From Aggregatilineales bacterium (GTDB lineage: Bacteria; Chloroflexota; Anaerolineae; Aggregatilineales; Phototrophicaceae), in NCBI GenBank assembly GCA_030834905.1, contig JAUQWZ010000006.1, forward strand, positions 124,001 through 188,000: a stretch of DNA of 64,000 nt. The letters run 5' to 3'. The translations under genes were made by a program, and so were the position numbers. Below, piece by piece: positions 35,636 through 46,009 of the stretch. Under the pieces are notes generated by a model. It was given only the letters and a program-made list of their open reading frames with translations. It was not told where the DNA came from and did not search any database. Numbering within the stretch: position 1 is the stretch's first letter; each line of letters starts with the position of its first letter.

Positions 35636-36046
35636 ATGAATACCTTCCAGAAGCCGATGATGAACAAACAACGCATCTTACTCATTGAGGATACCTGGGA
35701 ATGCCAGCAGCTCGTCAGGGCGGTTTTAACCCACTACGGCTATGACGTATGTATGGCAGACGACGGCGAGCAGGGCGTGAAGCTGGCGCGGACGCTGTCG
35801 CCCGATCTCATCCTGATGGATATTCACCTTCCGGGAATCGATGGTCTGGAAGCGGTGCGGCAGATCAAGGCTGTTCCGGCGCTGAATTCTGTGCCGGTGG
35901 TGGCGCTCACGGCAGCCGACGAAGCCGCCGATTTTGAACGGGCGATGGCGGCGGGCTGCGCGGCTTACCTGGGCAAGCCGTTTTCGCCGTCGAAGCTGGT
36001 TGATATCATCTGCCAGTTGCTGGAGGGCGCAGCCACCTGCGCCTGA
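35636..36046 (+). CDS. Single-domain response regulator
   Basis: A 136-residue receiver of the CheY/DivK type. The acidic pair is in LIEDTWE, the phosphoacceptor Asp is in LILMDIHLPGIDGLEA, Thr is in ALTAAD and Lys is in YLGKPFSP. No output domain follows. The start may be ATG 35636, 35657 or 35660. It is followed 111 nt later by another receiver. Confidence 0.9.
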   Translation: MNTFQKPMMNKQRILLIEDTWECQQLVRAVLTHYGYDVCMADDGEQGVKLARTLSPDLILMDIHLPGIDGLEAVRQIKAVPALNSVPVVALTAADEAADFERAMAAGCAAYLGKPFSPSKLVDIICQLLEGAATCA

Positions 36047-36157
36047 TGGCTCGCTGAATTAGCTGTCCGATAGTGGTATAGTGTGAAGTTGCGCGCGATT
36101 CCAGTACAATAGATCGCATACTGGTGACTCACACATTGCACATAACCGGACGGGCAG

Positions 36158-36526
36158 ATGGTATCCATGCTTGTAGTTGAAGACGAAACCAACATCCGCC
36201 GCTTTGTCGCCGCTAATTTGTCGGCGCGGGGCTATACGCCGATTGAAGCCACCAGCGCCGAAGAAGGCTTGGAACATCTGAAGCGCGAGCCGCTTCCGGC
36301 GGCAGTAATCCTCGACATACGTCTGCCCGCCATGAGTGGGCTGGAGATGCTGCAAGCGCTTGCTGCCGACCCACGCCTGAAATCCCTGCCGGTAATCGTC
36401 ATGACGGCGTCGGCGGTGGGCATCCCGCTTGGCGAAACGCAGTTCGCAAATATCGTTCAATGGCTGGTCAAGCCTATTGGCGTGCAGGAACTGTTAGGCG
36501 CGATCAAAAAGGCACTTGGTCAATAA
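36158..36526 (+). CDS. Single-domain response regulator
   Basis: A 122-residue receiver. The acidic pocket is VVEDETN, the phosphoacceptor Asp is in VILDIRLPAMSGLEM, the switch position is MTAS, and Lys is in LVKPIG. A TATAGT at 36077-36082 lies 75 nt upstream, without a good -35 box. It is the third stand-alone receiver in 6.5 kb and has no neighbouring kinase. Confidence 0.9.
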   Translation: MVSMLVVEDETNIRRFVAANLSARGYTPIEATSAEEGLEHLKREPLPAAVILDIRLPAMSGLEMLQALAADPRLKSLPVIVMTASAVGIPLGETQFANIVQWLVKPIGVQELLGAIKKALGQ

Positions 36527-36545
36527 AATCCGCCCTGAGTGCTGG

Positions 36546-36986
36546 TCACAACAGAGACACTACCCGCCCCTCGACGTTGAAAAAGCCTTCTTCATCGATC
36601 TGAAGCAGCCCGGCGCGCGTTTGAAATAACCAGTCCCACAGGACATTCAGGCGCGCGGGGTCTTCATGCCCGGCGCGGAGAACGTGCAGCACCACCATGC
36701 CGGTCGCCTGCTTCAGAACGTCCAGCGCGATTGACCGGTTCGGATCGTCCTGTTTGTTCAGTTCCTCCTCAAAATCCTCAATGTCCTCATCGCACAGCGG
36801 GTCACCGCGCTGGTTGATTTCGATTTCGGCGTACAAATCGTCCCGGTGATACAGATCGCCGGCGGTATCGTCGGTTCCATCCACCACCACCGCGAACGCG
36901 CTGTCCTGATGCTTGAGCGCGGTTTCGATGGACGTCAGGGACGGCGGCGCGCCGTCGGTCATGATGTAGCGCATGTAATAGCTCAT
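36546..36986 (-). CDS. Hypothetical protein, acidic, no recognised domain
   Basis: A 146-residue protein starting MSYYMRYIMTDGAPPSLTSI. It is acidic, with a DEDIEDFEEELN stretch, and its alternating strand and helix pattern suggests a small globular cytoplasmic protein. I cannot name a family. ATG 36986 is a better start than the upstream ATG 37031, whose extra residues are unlike a protein N terminus. It converges on the receiver gene with a 19-nt gap and no hairpin. Confidence 0.65.
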   Translation of the reverse strand: MSYYMRYIMTDGAPPSLTSIETALKHQDSAFAVVVDGTDDTAGDLYHRDDLYAEIEINQRGDPLCDEDIEDFEEELNKQDDPNRSIALDVLKQATGMVVLHVLRAGHEDPARLNVLWDWLFQTRAGLLQIDEEGFFNVEGRVVSLL

Positions 36987-37234
36987 GTGAGGCTCGACCT
37001 TTGTTCCATTTATGTTCCATAACGGCGGCACATTGCGCTCCTACGATAGCGGTTTCAACCCCACGCCGCAACGTGCGCGAACATGGCGGCAGCAGGCAAA
37101 CCGTAGAGCAGCCGTCGGAATATCATTTGGAACTTTTTAGAGGCTTTTCACGTCTTAATGCATATAATGAATACGCCTCTTTCACCACTACAAGCCGGTG
37201 AGAGAGGTGTTTGCGCGCAGATGAGGAGAGTTAC

Positions 37235-38218
37235 ATGGCAACACAGACACAAACGGGTCACTCGATTCAGTCGAGTGGCGCATATGTGATGGAACGCAAC
37301 GGGCGCTCGCGCAGCCTCATCAGCCAGATCACGACGGTGCTGTTACAGCCCGTTTACTTCTTCAGGACGATGCCCGCCTCCAGCCAATGGGTGTGGATCG
37401 CCTTCATCATTCTCGCCCTGGTCGGCTCAAGCGCGGTGCGCCAGTCGCAGCTCGCGGATCAGTCGAGTTCAGGCGATGCGGTCAGTGAAATGCCGCCGAT
37501 GCTCGATCCCTCTATGGGGATACCACCCGGTGGCATAGCGATGGATCCGGGTTTCGGCGGCGTTCCAACTACCGGCGACAGCACCGGCGCGCCAGCCGAT
37601 GATATCAGCCAGACGACCATGACGGCGGTGATTGCCGCTGGAACCATCGTCCTGATCTGGCTGGTGCAGGCGGTGGTGCTGTCTGAAGTCTCCATGCTAA
37701 ACGGCGCGATGCCGCGACTGGGGCGCAATTTTCAGATTGCCGTCTGGGCGAGCGTGCCGCTGGGCGTGATGGCAGCGCTGCAACTGCTGTATTACGCGGC
37801 TGGCGGTACCGGCGGCGTGATGGGGCTGTCGCTGCTGCTGGAAGACTGGACGTGGTATCAGGCGCAGTCCGACTTCACGAAGGCGCTGATTTATTCGCTT
37901 GCCTCGCGCGCGACCCTTTTCTGGCTGTGGTCACTGCTGCTGCTCTATCTCGGCGCGCGCCACGCCCTGCGCGGGCACGTCATTTCCGCCTTCATCGCCG
38001 TTGCCGCGTGGGTCATCATCGTGGTGCTGGTGCCGGTGCTGTCCGGCGCAATCGAAGCGCCGCTGCCCGATATGGGCGATTCAACTGAAGTCGAAGTCAT
38101 GCCCGGCATGGACGAAATGATGCCCGAAGGGCTGCTGCCACCTGAGACTATCGATCCGGGCGCTGAAGGCGCGCAGTCCAGCAGCGGGGCGATTCGCATT
38201 TCCCCGCGCGGTCCGTAA
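37235..38218 (+). CDS. YIP1-like membrane protein
   Basis: A 327-residue membrane protein. The N-terminal segment with LLQPVYFFRTMPA is the typical entry of YIP1/Yip1-domain proteins. Membrane segments are at about 55-75, 140-162, 178-200, 225-245 and 255-280, and the Met/Pro-rich loop after the first (EMPPMLDPSMGIPPGGIAMD) and the acidic Met-rich tail are soluble. AGGAGA sets ATG 37235. It is the first gene of a four-gene operon with an ABC ATPase, a secreted CARDB protein and an FtsX-type permease, and is probably part of that membrane complex. Confidence 0.75.
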   Translation: MATQTQTGHSIQSSGAYVMERNGRSRSLISQITTVLLQPVYFFRTMPASSQWVWIAFIILALVGSSAVRQSQLADQSSSGDAVSEMPPMLDPSMGIPPGGIAMDPGFGGVPTTGDSTGAPADDISQTTMTAVIAAGTIVLIWLVQAVVLSEVSMLNGAMPRLGRNFQIAVWASVPLGVMAALQLLYYAAGGTGGVMGLSLLLEDWTWYQAQSDFTKALIYSLASRATLFWLWSLLLLYLGARHALRGHVISAFIAVAAWVIIVVLVPVLSGAIEAPLPDMGDSTEVEVMPGMDEMMPEGLLPPETIDPGAEGAQSSSGAIRISPRGP

Positions 38219-38229
38219 GGCGGTGGTCA

Positions 38230-38938
<709 letters not shown>

Positions 38939-38949
<11 letters not shown>

Positions 38950-41332
38950 ATTTTACCGGTGGGCGGCGGCGCTGGCGCTGCTGCTCGTCGTTGGAGTACT
39001 TCTTGTTCAGGCACAGGAGACGACTCCCGATACTCCACAGGCACAGGCTGAAGCCACCGAGACGCCGCAGGCAGCGGCGCTCAGCATCAGCAGCGTCCAG
39101 CCCGGTCAGATGACGACCGGCGTCGCCAGCAGTATCGCCATCTTTGGCGCAAATTTTACGCCGCAGACGCAGGTATCGATTCCGAATATTGGCGCGCTGC
39201 AAACCCAGTACACCGACCCTTCGACGGTGACGGCAGCGCTTCCGGCAAACCTGCCGCCCGGTCAGTACACACTTCAACTCCAGGATCCGATCAGTGGGAC
39301 GGCGGCATCGCCCATTCCGCTGGTCGTCGTGGCGCAGCAGGCAACCGCCACCCACACCGCTACCGCGACCACACAACCTATCGAACCGCTGTCCGTCAGC
39401 CGGAGCGAGCCGGGACAGGTCACCACCGGACAGGGCGCGACGCTCTCGGTGCTGGGCGCTGGCTTCACCAACACGACGACGGTGCGGCTGGTCGGTTTCG
39501 GCTTTCTGGAAACCACCTTTGTCAACAGTCAGGCGCTGACGGCGATGGTGCCGCCCAGCCTGCCGCCCGGTCAGTATGGCATTGAGGTGAGCGACGCGGG
39601 CAGAGGCACCGTTGGATCGCCCAACACGCTGACCGTCGTCCAGCCGACGACAACCCCGGCAGCGCTGCCGACCTTCGAGCCGCCGACCGCCTTCCCCACT
39701 CAGGAAGCGCCTACGCCAGTACCGGGCAGCCCGTCACTGATCGTGCGCAACTTCGCCTCGATTCCGGCGGTGGTGCAGCCGGGCGGCGTGGTCGAAATCC
39801 GTTTTGAGGTCGTCAATCAGGGCAACCGTCCGGCGCAGGGCGTGACCGTCGCCATCGGGGCGGATGGCAGCTTTGTCCCTGCCAGCGGGCAGGCAAGCGC
39901 CACTGTCACCGATATCCAGCCGGGCGGAAGCGCGACCGTCTCCCTCAACGCGGTGGCTTCGATGGAAGCCGCCGCCGGACCCAATAACGTGCCCATCAGC
40001 ATGAACTACCGCGATTTCTCCGGCGAGACGTACACCAGCAGCGCCTCGGTCAGCGTTGAAGTGGGCGAGCGCTCGGAAGCGTCGCAGGTGGTGCTGATGC
40101 GCTATACGACCCAGCCCGATCCGGTCGAACCCGGTCAGCGCATCATGGTCGATTTGCTGGTCATGAACACCGGAACGGACATCGCCCGGCAGGTGCTGGT
40201 ACGGATCGCCGGTGAAAACGGCGTCCTGCTGCCCGGCTCGCAGGGCGACAGCTTCGCCCTCGGCGATCTCGCGCCGCAGGAAAGCGCCAATCTATCAGTA
40301 CCAATGGTCGTCAGCCAGGAGGCAAAGGCGGGACCGCAGGCGCAGCCGCTGAGTCTGTCGTGGCAGCACAGCGCCGAGACGCAGGAGATCGCGGGCAGCA
40401 TTACAGTCGCTGTCCGGCGCGTGATCGATCCGGAACCGATCATCCTGCTGCGCTCGTACAGCACCGGCGAAGACCTGCTCCAGCCGGGTGATCGCTTCAC
40501 GCTGAGTCTCGATCTCCAGAATGTCGGCAGCGCCAACGCGAACGGCGTGCTGATCACCTTTGGCACCGTCGAAGCGCAGTCTGGCGGGGGAAGCGGCAGT
40601 GGCAGCGGCGGAGACAGCGGCTCTGGCAGCGGAAGCGGAAGCGGCACAGGCGGCAGCACCACAACCACCGGCATCAGCGGCAACGCCTTCGCCACGATTG
40701 GATCGGGCGGCACCGTGTTCGCTGGCAGTTTGCTCGCCGATGGCAGCCTGAGCATCGATCAGGACTTTGTCGTCAACGGAACGGTGGACAGCGGCATCTA
40801 CAGCATCCCGATCACGGTGCGCTACACGACCGACAAAGGCGACGCCGAACAGATCACGCTGCCCGCCAGCGTCATTGTGCTGGCACCGCCGCGCCTGCAG
40901 GTGAGCCTGGGCAGCCCGATGCCCGAAACCGTCAATGTTGGCGAGCCGTTCCCGGTATCGCTGGAAGCTGCTAACACGGGCGCGGACACGATCAACACCA
41001 CCACTGCCAGCGTCACGGTTGAAAATGGCGAGGTGCTGGAAGGCGCGGAATCGACCATTGGCGGCATTCCCGCCGACGACGACACGACCCTGAACGCGCT
41101 GATCATGCCAACCGGCGAGGGCCCGGTGCGGGTGACGTTTACACTGCATTACCGCGACGATCTCAACCAGATGCAGGCGCTGGACTACACGTACAGCACT
41201 GAGGCGGTCGAGCCACCCCCGCTGCCGGAAGCTGAAATGCCGCCGGAAGACATGCCGCCGGTGGTCGAAGCGCCACCGGAAGACAACATGCTCGGTCGGG
41301 TACTGCTCGGCTTTCTGGGGCTAGGGGGCTGA
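38939..41332 (+). CDS. Secreted protein with TIG-like and CARDB-like domains, ABC partner
   Basis: A 797-residue exported protein. Residues 1-26 are a signal peptide (RWAAALALLLVVGVLLVQAQ). Two IPT/TIG-like repeats (about 38-125 and 150-235, both containing PPGQY, once in NLPPGQYTLQLQD and once in SLPPGQYGIEVSD) are followed by a Pro/Thr linker and CARDB-like beta domains (VVNQGNRPAQGV, VMNTGTDIARQV, LQNVGSANANGV and AANTGADTINTT mark four). A Gly/Ser linker lies near 545-570. The C terminus is weakly hydrophobic (MLGRVLLGFLGLGG). It overlaps the ATPase gene and ends 1 nt before the permease gene, so it is likely the extracytoplasmic partner, taking the place a MacA adaptor would have. Confidence 0.85.
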
Positions 41333-41333
41333 C

Positions 41334-42623
41334 ATGTTTGGTGAGCTGGCGCATCTGGCAGTCCATAATCTGCTGCGGGCGCGGGCGCGTCTAGCGATGA
41401 CGGCGGGCGGCGTGCTGGTCGGCACCACCGCCGTCGTCATCCTGATCGCGCTGACGATTGGCTTGCAGCGTTCCGCTGAAGCCGGAATCGGACAGAACGC
41501 GACCCTGACCGAAATCAACGTCTACCCAAGCTGGGGACCGCCGCAGGAAGACGGTGCTGAGCCGCCGCAGTTGACCCCGGCTGCGGTCAGAGCCTTTTAC
41601 CAGATCGAAGGCGTCGCCGCCGTCATCCCGATGACCAGCCTACAGTCATGGGGAGAACTGATCGCCGACGACTATCGCGGCGGCGGGCAGGTGCTGGGCG
41701 TCGATCCGCAGCTTCTGCCTTATCTGGGCATCACCGCGCAGCAGGGGCAGCTTTCACTCAACCCGGGCGACGTATTGGTCGGCGCGCAGGTCGGGGAGAA
41801 CTTCTACGATCCCCAGTCTGAGGAATACGCGCCGGTACAGATTGACCTGTTCTCGGCGGCGCTGGAAATGCAGGTCTACAACAACATGGGAACCGGCACC
41901 CGCGAGGTGGACATGCGGGTCGCGGCGGTGCTGGCGGATAACCCGAATTATGACTACGCCATTCTGATGCCGACGCAGGATGTGATCCAGCTCAACGAGT
42001 GGGTTAGCGGGCAGAAGACCGACCCCGAAACGTTCCGCTACGATCAGGTAATCGTCCGCGCTGTTGACCGCGAGGCGGCAACCGACGTCTCAAGCGCCAT
42101 CAAGGAGTTGGGCTACAGCGCCGGTGGGCTGGGCGAATTCCTGAATCAGTTGAACGGCTTCTTTACCACCATGCGGCTGGTGCTCGGCGGTGTCGGCGGG
42201 GTGGCGCTGCTGGTGGCAGCCTTCGGCGTCGCCAACACCATGACGATGGCGATTCTGGAACGCACGCGCGAAATCGGCTTGATGAAAGCCGTCGGCGCGA
42301 CTGACCGCGACGTGCTGACAGTCTTTCTTATCGAGGCGGCGCTGGTCGGGCTTTCCGGCGGCGCGGCGGGCATTGGCGCGTCGCTGCTCATCCAGAACGT
42401 GGTCAACGAAGCCATCCGCAGTGCGCCCGCCGGTGATGGCGGCGGTGGCATGATCTTCCTGCCGGTGGATACGTCGCAGCTTAGCAGCGGCTTGGTCATC
42501 ATCCCGACCGAACTGGCGCTGTTCGCGCTGCTGCTGGCAACCGCCGTGGGCGTCGTCGCGGGCTTGTACCCTGCCCTGCGCGCCGCGCGCATGACTACCG
42601 TAGTCGCCCTCAAAACCGAGTAG
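41334..42623 (+). CDS. ABC transporter permease, FtsX/MacB type
   Basis: A 429-residue permease. An N-terminal membrane helix (about 14-38, ARARLAMTAGGVLVGTTAVV) is followed by a large extracytoplasmic MacB-like domain and three helices between about 275 and 425, with the FtsX signature ILERTREIGLMKAVGATDRDV. It starts 1 nt after the CARDB gene. Together with the ATPase at 38230 it would form a MacB-like machine in an operon without MacA or TolC. Confidence 0.92.
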   Translation: MFGELAHLAVHNLLRARARLAMTAGGVLVGTTAVVILIALTIGLQRSAEAGIGQNATLTEINVYPSWGPPQEDGAEPPQLTPAAVRAFYQIEGVAAVIPMTSLQSWGELIADDYRGGGQVLGVDPQLLPYLGITAQQGQLSLNPGDVLVGAQVGENFYDPQSEEYAPVQIDLFSAALEMQVYNNMGTGTREVDMRVAAVLADNPNYDYAILMPTQDVIQLNEWVSGQKTDPETFRYDQVIVRAVDREAATDVSSAIKELGYSAGGLGEFLNQLNGFFTTMRLVLGGVGGVALLVAAFGVANTMTMAILERTREIGLMKAVGATDRDVLTVFLIEAALVGLSGGAAGIGASLLIQNVVNEAIRSAPAGDGGGGMIFLPVDTSQLSSGLVIIPTELALFALLLATAVGVVAGLYPALRAARMTTVVALKTE

Positions 42624-42858
42624 CCTGAAATTCGCGAAGAATTCCCCTGTTGAGCGCATTGGCGCGTATCTGAAGCCAGACGCCAGTGCGCCCAAAAATC
42701 ACCCCGTTCGCGCCTGCACTCGCGAACACCTGCCAGCAGCCCAATTGTGAATTTCCGCTTAGAGTGTCTTGCCTTCCCTGCGCGAATCAGGTTTACTATA
42801 TAAAGATTTTAATTAAGTACATCTTGCCAGCGCCTGAGTTTCGATGTGGAGAGCGATC

Positions 42859-43044
42859 ATGAACGACAAAAAGCCGCAAGGTAAGAAGCAGTTTGAAGAA
42901 GATGTGCACCGGGTAGACAAAGCCGAGGGACAGCGCAATCCCGGCAGAGTCGTGACCAAAGTGAGTGGTCCGCCCGATCAGGCAGAAGGTGACCGCGACA
43001 TGATCGAGGAAAATCTACAGCAGAAGACCGGCAGCCGCGACTAG
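42859..43044 (+). CDS. Small hydrophilic protein of unknown function
   Basis: A 61-residue, highly charged, probably disordered protein (MNDKKPQGKKQFEEDVHRVD, ending QQKTGSRD). GGAG at 42848-42851 with a 7-nt spacer sets ATG 42859. A TATATAAAG stretch about 60 nt upstream could be a -10 region. I recognise no family; the composition resembles small stress-related hydrophilins. Confidence 0.5.
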   Translation: MNDKKPQGKKQFEEDVHRVDKAEGQRNPGRVVTKVSGPPDQAEGDRDMIEENLQQKTGSRD

Positions 43045-43189
43045 TGCCACGCCTTCACCTGCATTTGCAGCAGCCGGAATTGGAAAAATTCATGAATTAA
43101 CCTGACAGCGCAAATCTTACATTGTAATCTTTGGTGCTTCATGTAGACTCAAAGGGTCAGTCAGAGTCAGTTCAGGAAGCACGTTTACA

Positions 43190-44479
43190 ATGGATGCACT
43201 TTTCCCCCCCGGTCCGCAGAAGCATCTGCTGTTGGGGAATGCCGTCGCCTTTCGCCACGATCCGCTGACAGCCATGATCGAAGCGGCGCAGAACTACGGC
43301 GAAATTGTCCATTTCCGCTTCGGTCCATCGCACGCCTACCTGGTCACCAGCCCCGATACCATACACTACGTCCTCGTGGAGCGCCCCGATCTGTTTGACG
43401 CGCAGCCACACTTCTATCGCGCCATCCAGAGCGCGCTCGGTCATGAGCTGTTCGCTCCCGGCGACGGGGTCTATAAGCGCCAGCAGCGCGCCAGCGCCCT
43501 GCCCAGCGACTGGCTCGATGCCCACAGCCAGACCATCACCGATAGCGTGTCCGATCTGCCCGAATTGTGGCGGGCAGATAACCGCGCCGACGTTTTTCAG
43601 ACACTGCGCGAAAGCACGCTGAAAACTGCCGCAAACGTGGTATTGGGCGAAGCTGTCACCGAAGCCCTGCGCCAGTTTGCGAGCGCGGTTCCAAACAGCG
43701 CCGCGCTTCAGGATCGCCGCTTCAAATCGCCGTGGACGTTACGCCTGCCCCATGCCGACAAAGCCTTCGAGCTGGCGCTTGAACGGGTGCGCCAGCGCCG
43801 CTTCAGACCCAGCGGCGCGCCGGATGCGCTCTCGCGGCTGGCGAGTGCCAGTGTCCCTGAAGATGAAATCGCGGCTGAACTCATCCGGCTGTTCCACGCG
43901 CTGCACGAAACGGCGGCTGTGACGCTTACCTGGGCGCTGGTTCTGCTGGCGCAGCACCCCGACAGCCAGGACGAACTCCACGCCGAAATCGACGCCGCGC
44001 TGGCTGGGGACGAACCAGCCGCCGCCGAGCTTCCTCAACTGGGCTATGCCGGGATGGTGCTTCACGAAACGATGCGGCTGTATCCACCTGCCTGGCTGGT
44101 GTGCCGCCAGACGCGCCGCGAAACCCGCATCGGCAGCTTCTTCCTGCCAGCAGGCAGCACCGTGTTATGCTGCCCCTACATCATGCAGCGCAGCCCGCGT
44201 TATTTCGTCGAGCCGCAGCGGTTTCTACCGGAACGCTTCAGCGAAAGCTTCGAGAAGCGCCAGCGCCGCTTCAGCTACGCGCCTTTCGGGACCGATTCGC
44301 GCCTGATCAACGATTCGCTGATGCGTGAAATGAAGCTGATGCTTGCCACCGTCGCCCGCCGCGCCAGTGTAACGCTGTCGGACAACCATCCGGTCGGGAT
44401 GATCGCGGCGCAGTCATTAGTGCCCAAAGGGGGGCTGCCGCTGCTGTTTCACGAACGCGCCGTCCCCGAATCGGCTTGA
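43190..44479 (+). CDS. Cytochrome P450 homologue lacking the heme-ligand cysteine
   Basis: A 429-residue protein with clear P450 order: the proline-rich start PPGPQKHLLLGN, the I-helix HALHETAAVTLTWALVLL, the K-helix ExxR in HETMR (292-296) and the PERF segment. The heme loop should read FGxGxRxCxG; here it is FGTDSRLINDSLMREMK (366-382). Aligned from the L-helix, two residues including the cysteine are missing, and the glycines are changed too. Without the thiolate it cannot do normal P450 oxygenation. It may be a recent loss of function or a repurposed scaffold. The rest of the frame is intact. Confidence 0.88.
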   Translation: MDALFPPGPQKHLLLGNAVAFRHDPLTAMIEAAQNYGEIVHFRFGPSHAYLVTSPDTIHYVLVERPDLFDAQPHFYRAIQSALGHELFAPGDGVYKRQQRASALPSDWLDAHSQTITDSVSDLPELWRADNRADVFQTLRESTLKTAANVVLGEAVTEALRQFASAVPNSAALQDRRFKSPWTLRLPHADKAFELALERVRQRRFRPSGAPDALSRLASASVPEDEIAAELIRLFHALHETAAVTLTWALVLLAQHPDSQDELHAEIDAALAGDEPAAAELPQLGYAGMVLHETMRLYPPAWLVCRQTRRETRIGSFFLPAGSTVLCCPYIMQRSPRYFVEPQRFLPERFSESFEKRQRRFSYAPFGTDSRLINDSLMREMKLMLATVARRASVTLSDNHPVGMIAAQSLVPKGGLPLLFHERAVPESA

Positions 44480-44489
44480 GCAAAAACGC

Positions 44490-44523
44490 AAAAAGGACGA
44501 CACGATATGTCGCCCTTTTTTGT
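44490..44523. terminator. Two-way intrinsic terminator between convergent genes
   Basis: AAAAAGG (44490-44496) pairs with CCTTTTT (44514-44520) and CGACA (44498-44502) with TGTCG (44508-44512), with one mismatch between and a CGATA loop. The A-run before and T-run after make it active in both directions, serving the P450 gene and the trpB2 gene. Confidence 0.9.
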
Positions 44524-44564
44524 TTCCCATCCTAACGACGCGGCAGGCAGCCGCGGCGAATGAC

Positions 44565-45929
44565 TTACAGAGTTGGCAGTTCGGCGATTGCCGCCGCGAT
44601 CTCGTCTTCTGGCTGCGCGTAATCGGTCAGACCGCCGCTGAGGTACTGCTCATAGGCTGCCATGTCAAAATACCCGTGACCGGACAGGTTAAACAGGATG
44701 ACGCGCTTTTCACCGGCTTCCTTCGCCGCCCGCGCCTCGCGGATCACCTGGGCGATAGCGTGTGACGGCTCAGGCGCGGGGACGATGCCTTCGCTCCGCG
44801 CAAAAGTCATTGCCGCCTGGAAGGTTTCCGTCTGCGGAATCGCCTGCGCCTCGATAATGTCCTGATCGTACAGATCGGAAATGATGCTGCCCATGCCATG
44901 ATAGCGCAGCCCACCCGCGTGAACTGGCGGCGGCACGAAATTGTGTCCGAGCGTGTACATTTTGACCATCGGCGCGACGCCAGCCGTATCACCGAAATCA
45001 TAGGCATACTTACCGCGCGTCAGGCTTGGGCAGGACAGCGGCTCGACGGCGATAATGCGGATGTCCTTGCCACCCTTCAGCTTATCGGGCAGGAACGGCA
45101 GCACGATACCGGCAAAGTTGCTGCCGCCGCCCGCGCAGCCAACAATCACGTCCGGGTATTCGCCCGCCAGCTCCAACTGTTGAATCGCTTCCAGCCCGAT
45201 GACCGTCTGGTGCATGAACACGTGGTTGAGCACCGAGCCGAGCGCGTACTTGTACTTGCCGCCGCTGGTCGCCGCCATCTCAACCGCCTCGCTGATGGCG
45301 ATGCCAAGCGATCCGGTGCTGTCCGGGTTTTTGGCGAGAATGGCGCGTCCCGATTGGGTTCTGTCGCTTGGGCTGGCATAGACGTTCGCGCCGTAGGTCT
45401 GCATCATCACCCGGCGGTACGGCTTCTGCTGGTAGCTGACCTTCACCATGTACACTTCGCAGTCCAGCCCGAAGAAGCTGCACGCCTGTGACAGCGCCGT
45501 TCCCCACTGTCCGGCGCCGGTTTCGGTAGTCAGACCGTGTCCGCCTTCAGCTTTGTTGTAGTACGCCTGCGGCGCGGCAGTGTTGAGCTTGTGGCTGCCG
45601 CTGGGCGAAGCGCCTTCATACTTGTAGTAAATGTGCGCCGGTGTATCCAGCGCTTTCTCAAGGCGGCGGGCGCGCAGCAGTGGCGTCGGTCGCCATAATT
45701 TGTAGATTTCACGTACTTCGTCAGGGATATCAATGTGGCGTTCCTGGCTCACTTCCTGCATGATCAGCGCCATCGGGAACAGCGGCGCTAAATCGTCCGG
45801 TCCCACGGGCTGATGCGTGCCAGGGTGCAGCACCGGCGGCAGTGGGCGCGGCAGATCGGGCTGCACGTTGTACCACTGGCGCGGAATCTGGCTTTGAGGC
45901 AAATCGAAGCGAACAACGCTGTCGCTCAT
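44565..45929 (-). CDS. TrpB2-type tryptophan synthase beta chain
   Basis: A 454-residue PLP enzyme that condenses indole with serine to make tryptophan. The PLP lysine is in SPSGSHKLN, the substrate region in TETGAGQWG, and the glycine-rich phosphate-binding loop in GCAGGGSNF. The long N-terminal part ([19 protein letters not shown]) marks the TrpB2 subgroup, which acts without a standard TrpA partner and may salvage indole. GGAG precedes ATG 45929. No other trp gene is nearby. Confidence 0.93.
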   Translation of the reverse strand: MSDSVVRFDLPQSQIPRQWYNVQPDLPRPLPPVLHPGTHQPVGPDDLAPLFPMALIMQEVSQERHIDIPDEVREIYKLWRPTPLLRARRLEKALDTPAHIYYKYEGASPSGSHKLNTAAPQAYYNKAEGGHGLTTETGAGQWGTALSQACSFFGLDCEVYMVKVSYQQKPYRRVMMQTYGANVYASPSDRTQSGRAILAKNPDSTGSLGIAISEAVEMAATSGGKYKYALGSVLNHVFMHQTVIGLEAIQQLELAGEYPDVIVGCAGGGSNFAGIVLPFLPDKLKGGKDIRIIAVEPLSCPSLTRGKYAYDFGDTAGVAPMVKMYTLGHNFVPPPVHAGGLRYHGMGSIISDLYDQDIIEAQAIPQTETFQAAMTFARSEGIVPAPEPSHAIAQVIREARAAKEAGEKRVILFNLSGHGYFDMAAYEQYLSGGLTDYAQPEDEIAAAIAELPTL

Positions 45930-46009
45930 GAAAAAGCTCCTAAGGTCTACTATTGGATGTAAGGGCAGCCAAGCGCGAGAAGTATAGCCTGAGAGACGGG
46001 CGAAGCCAA

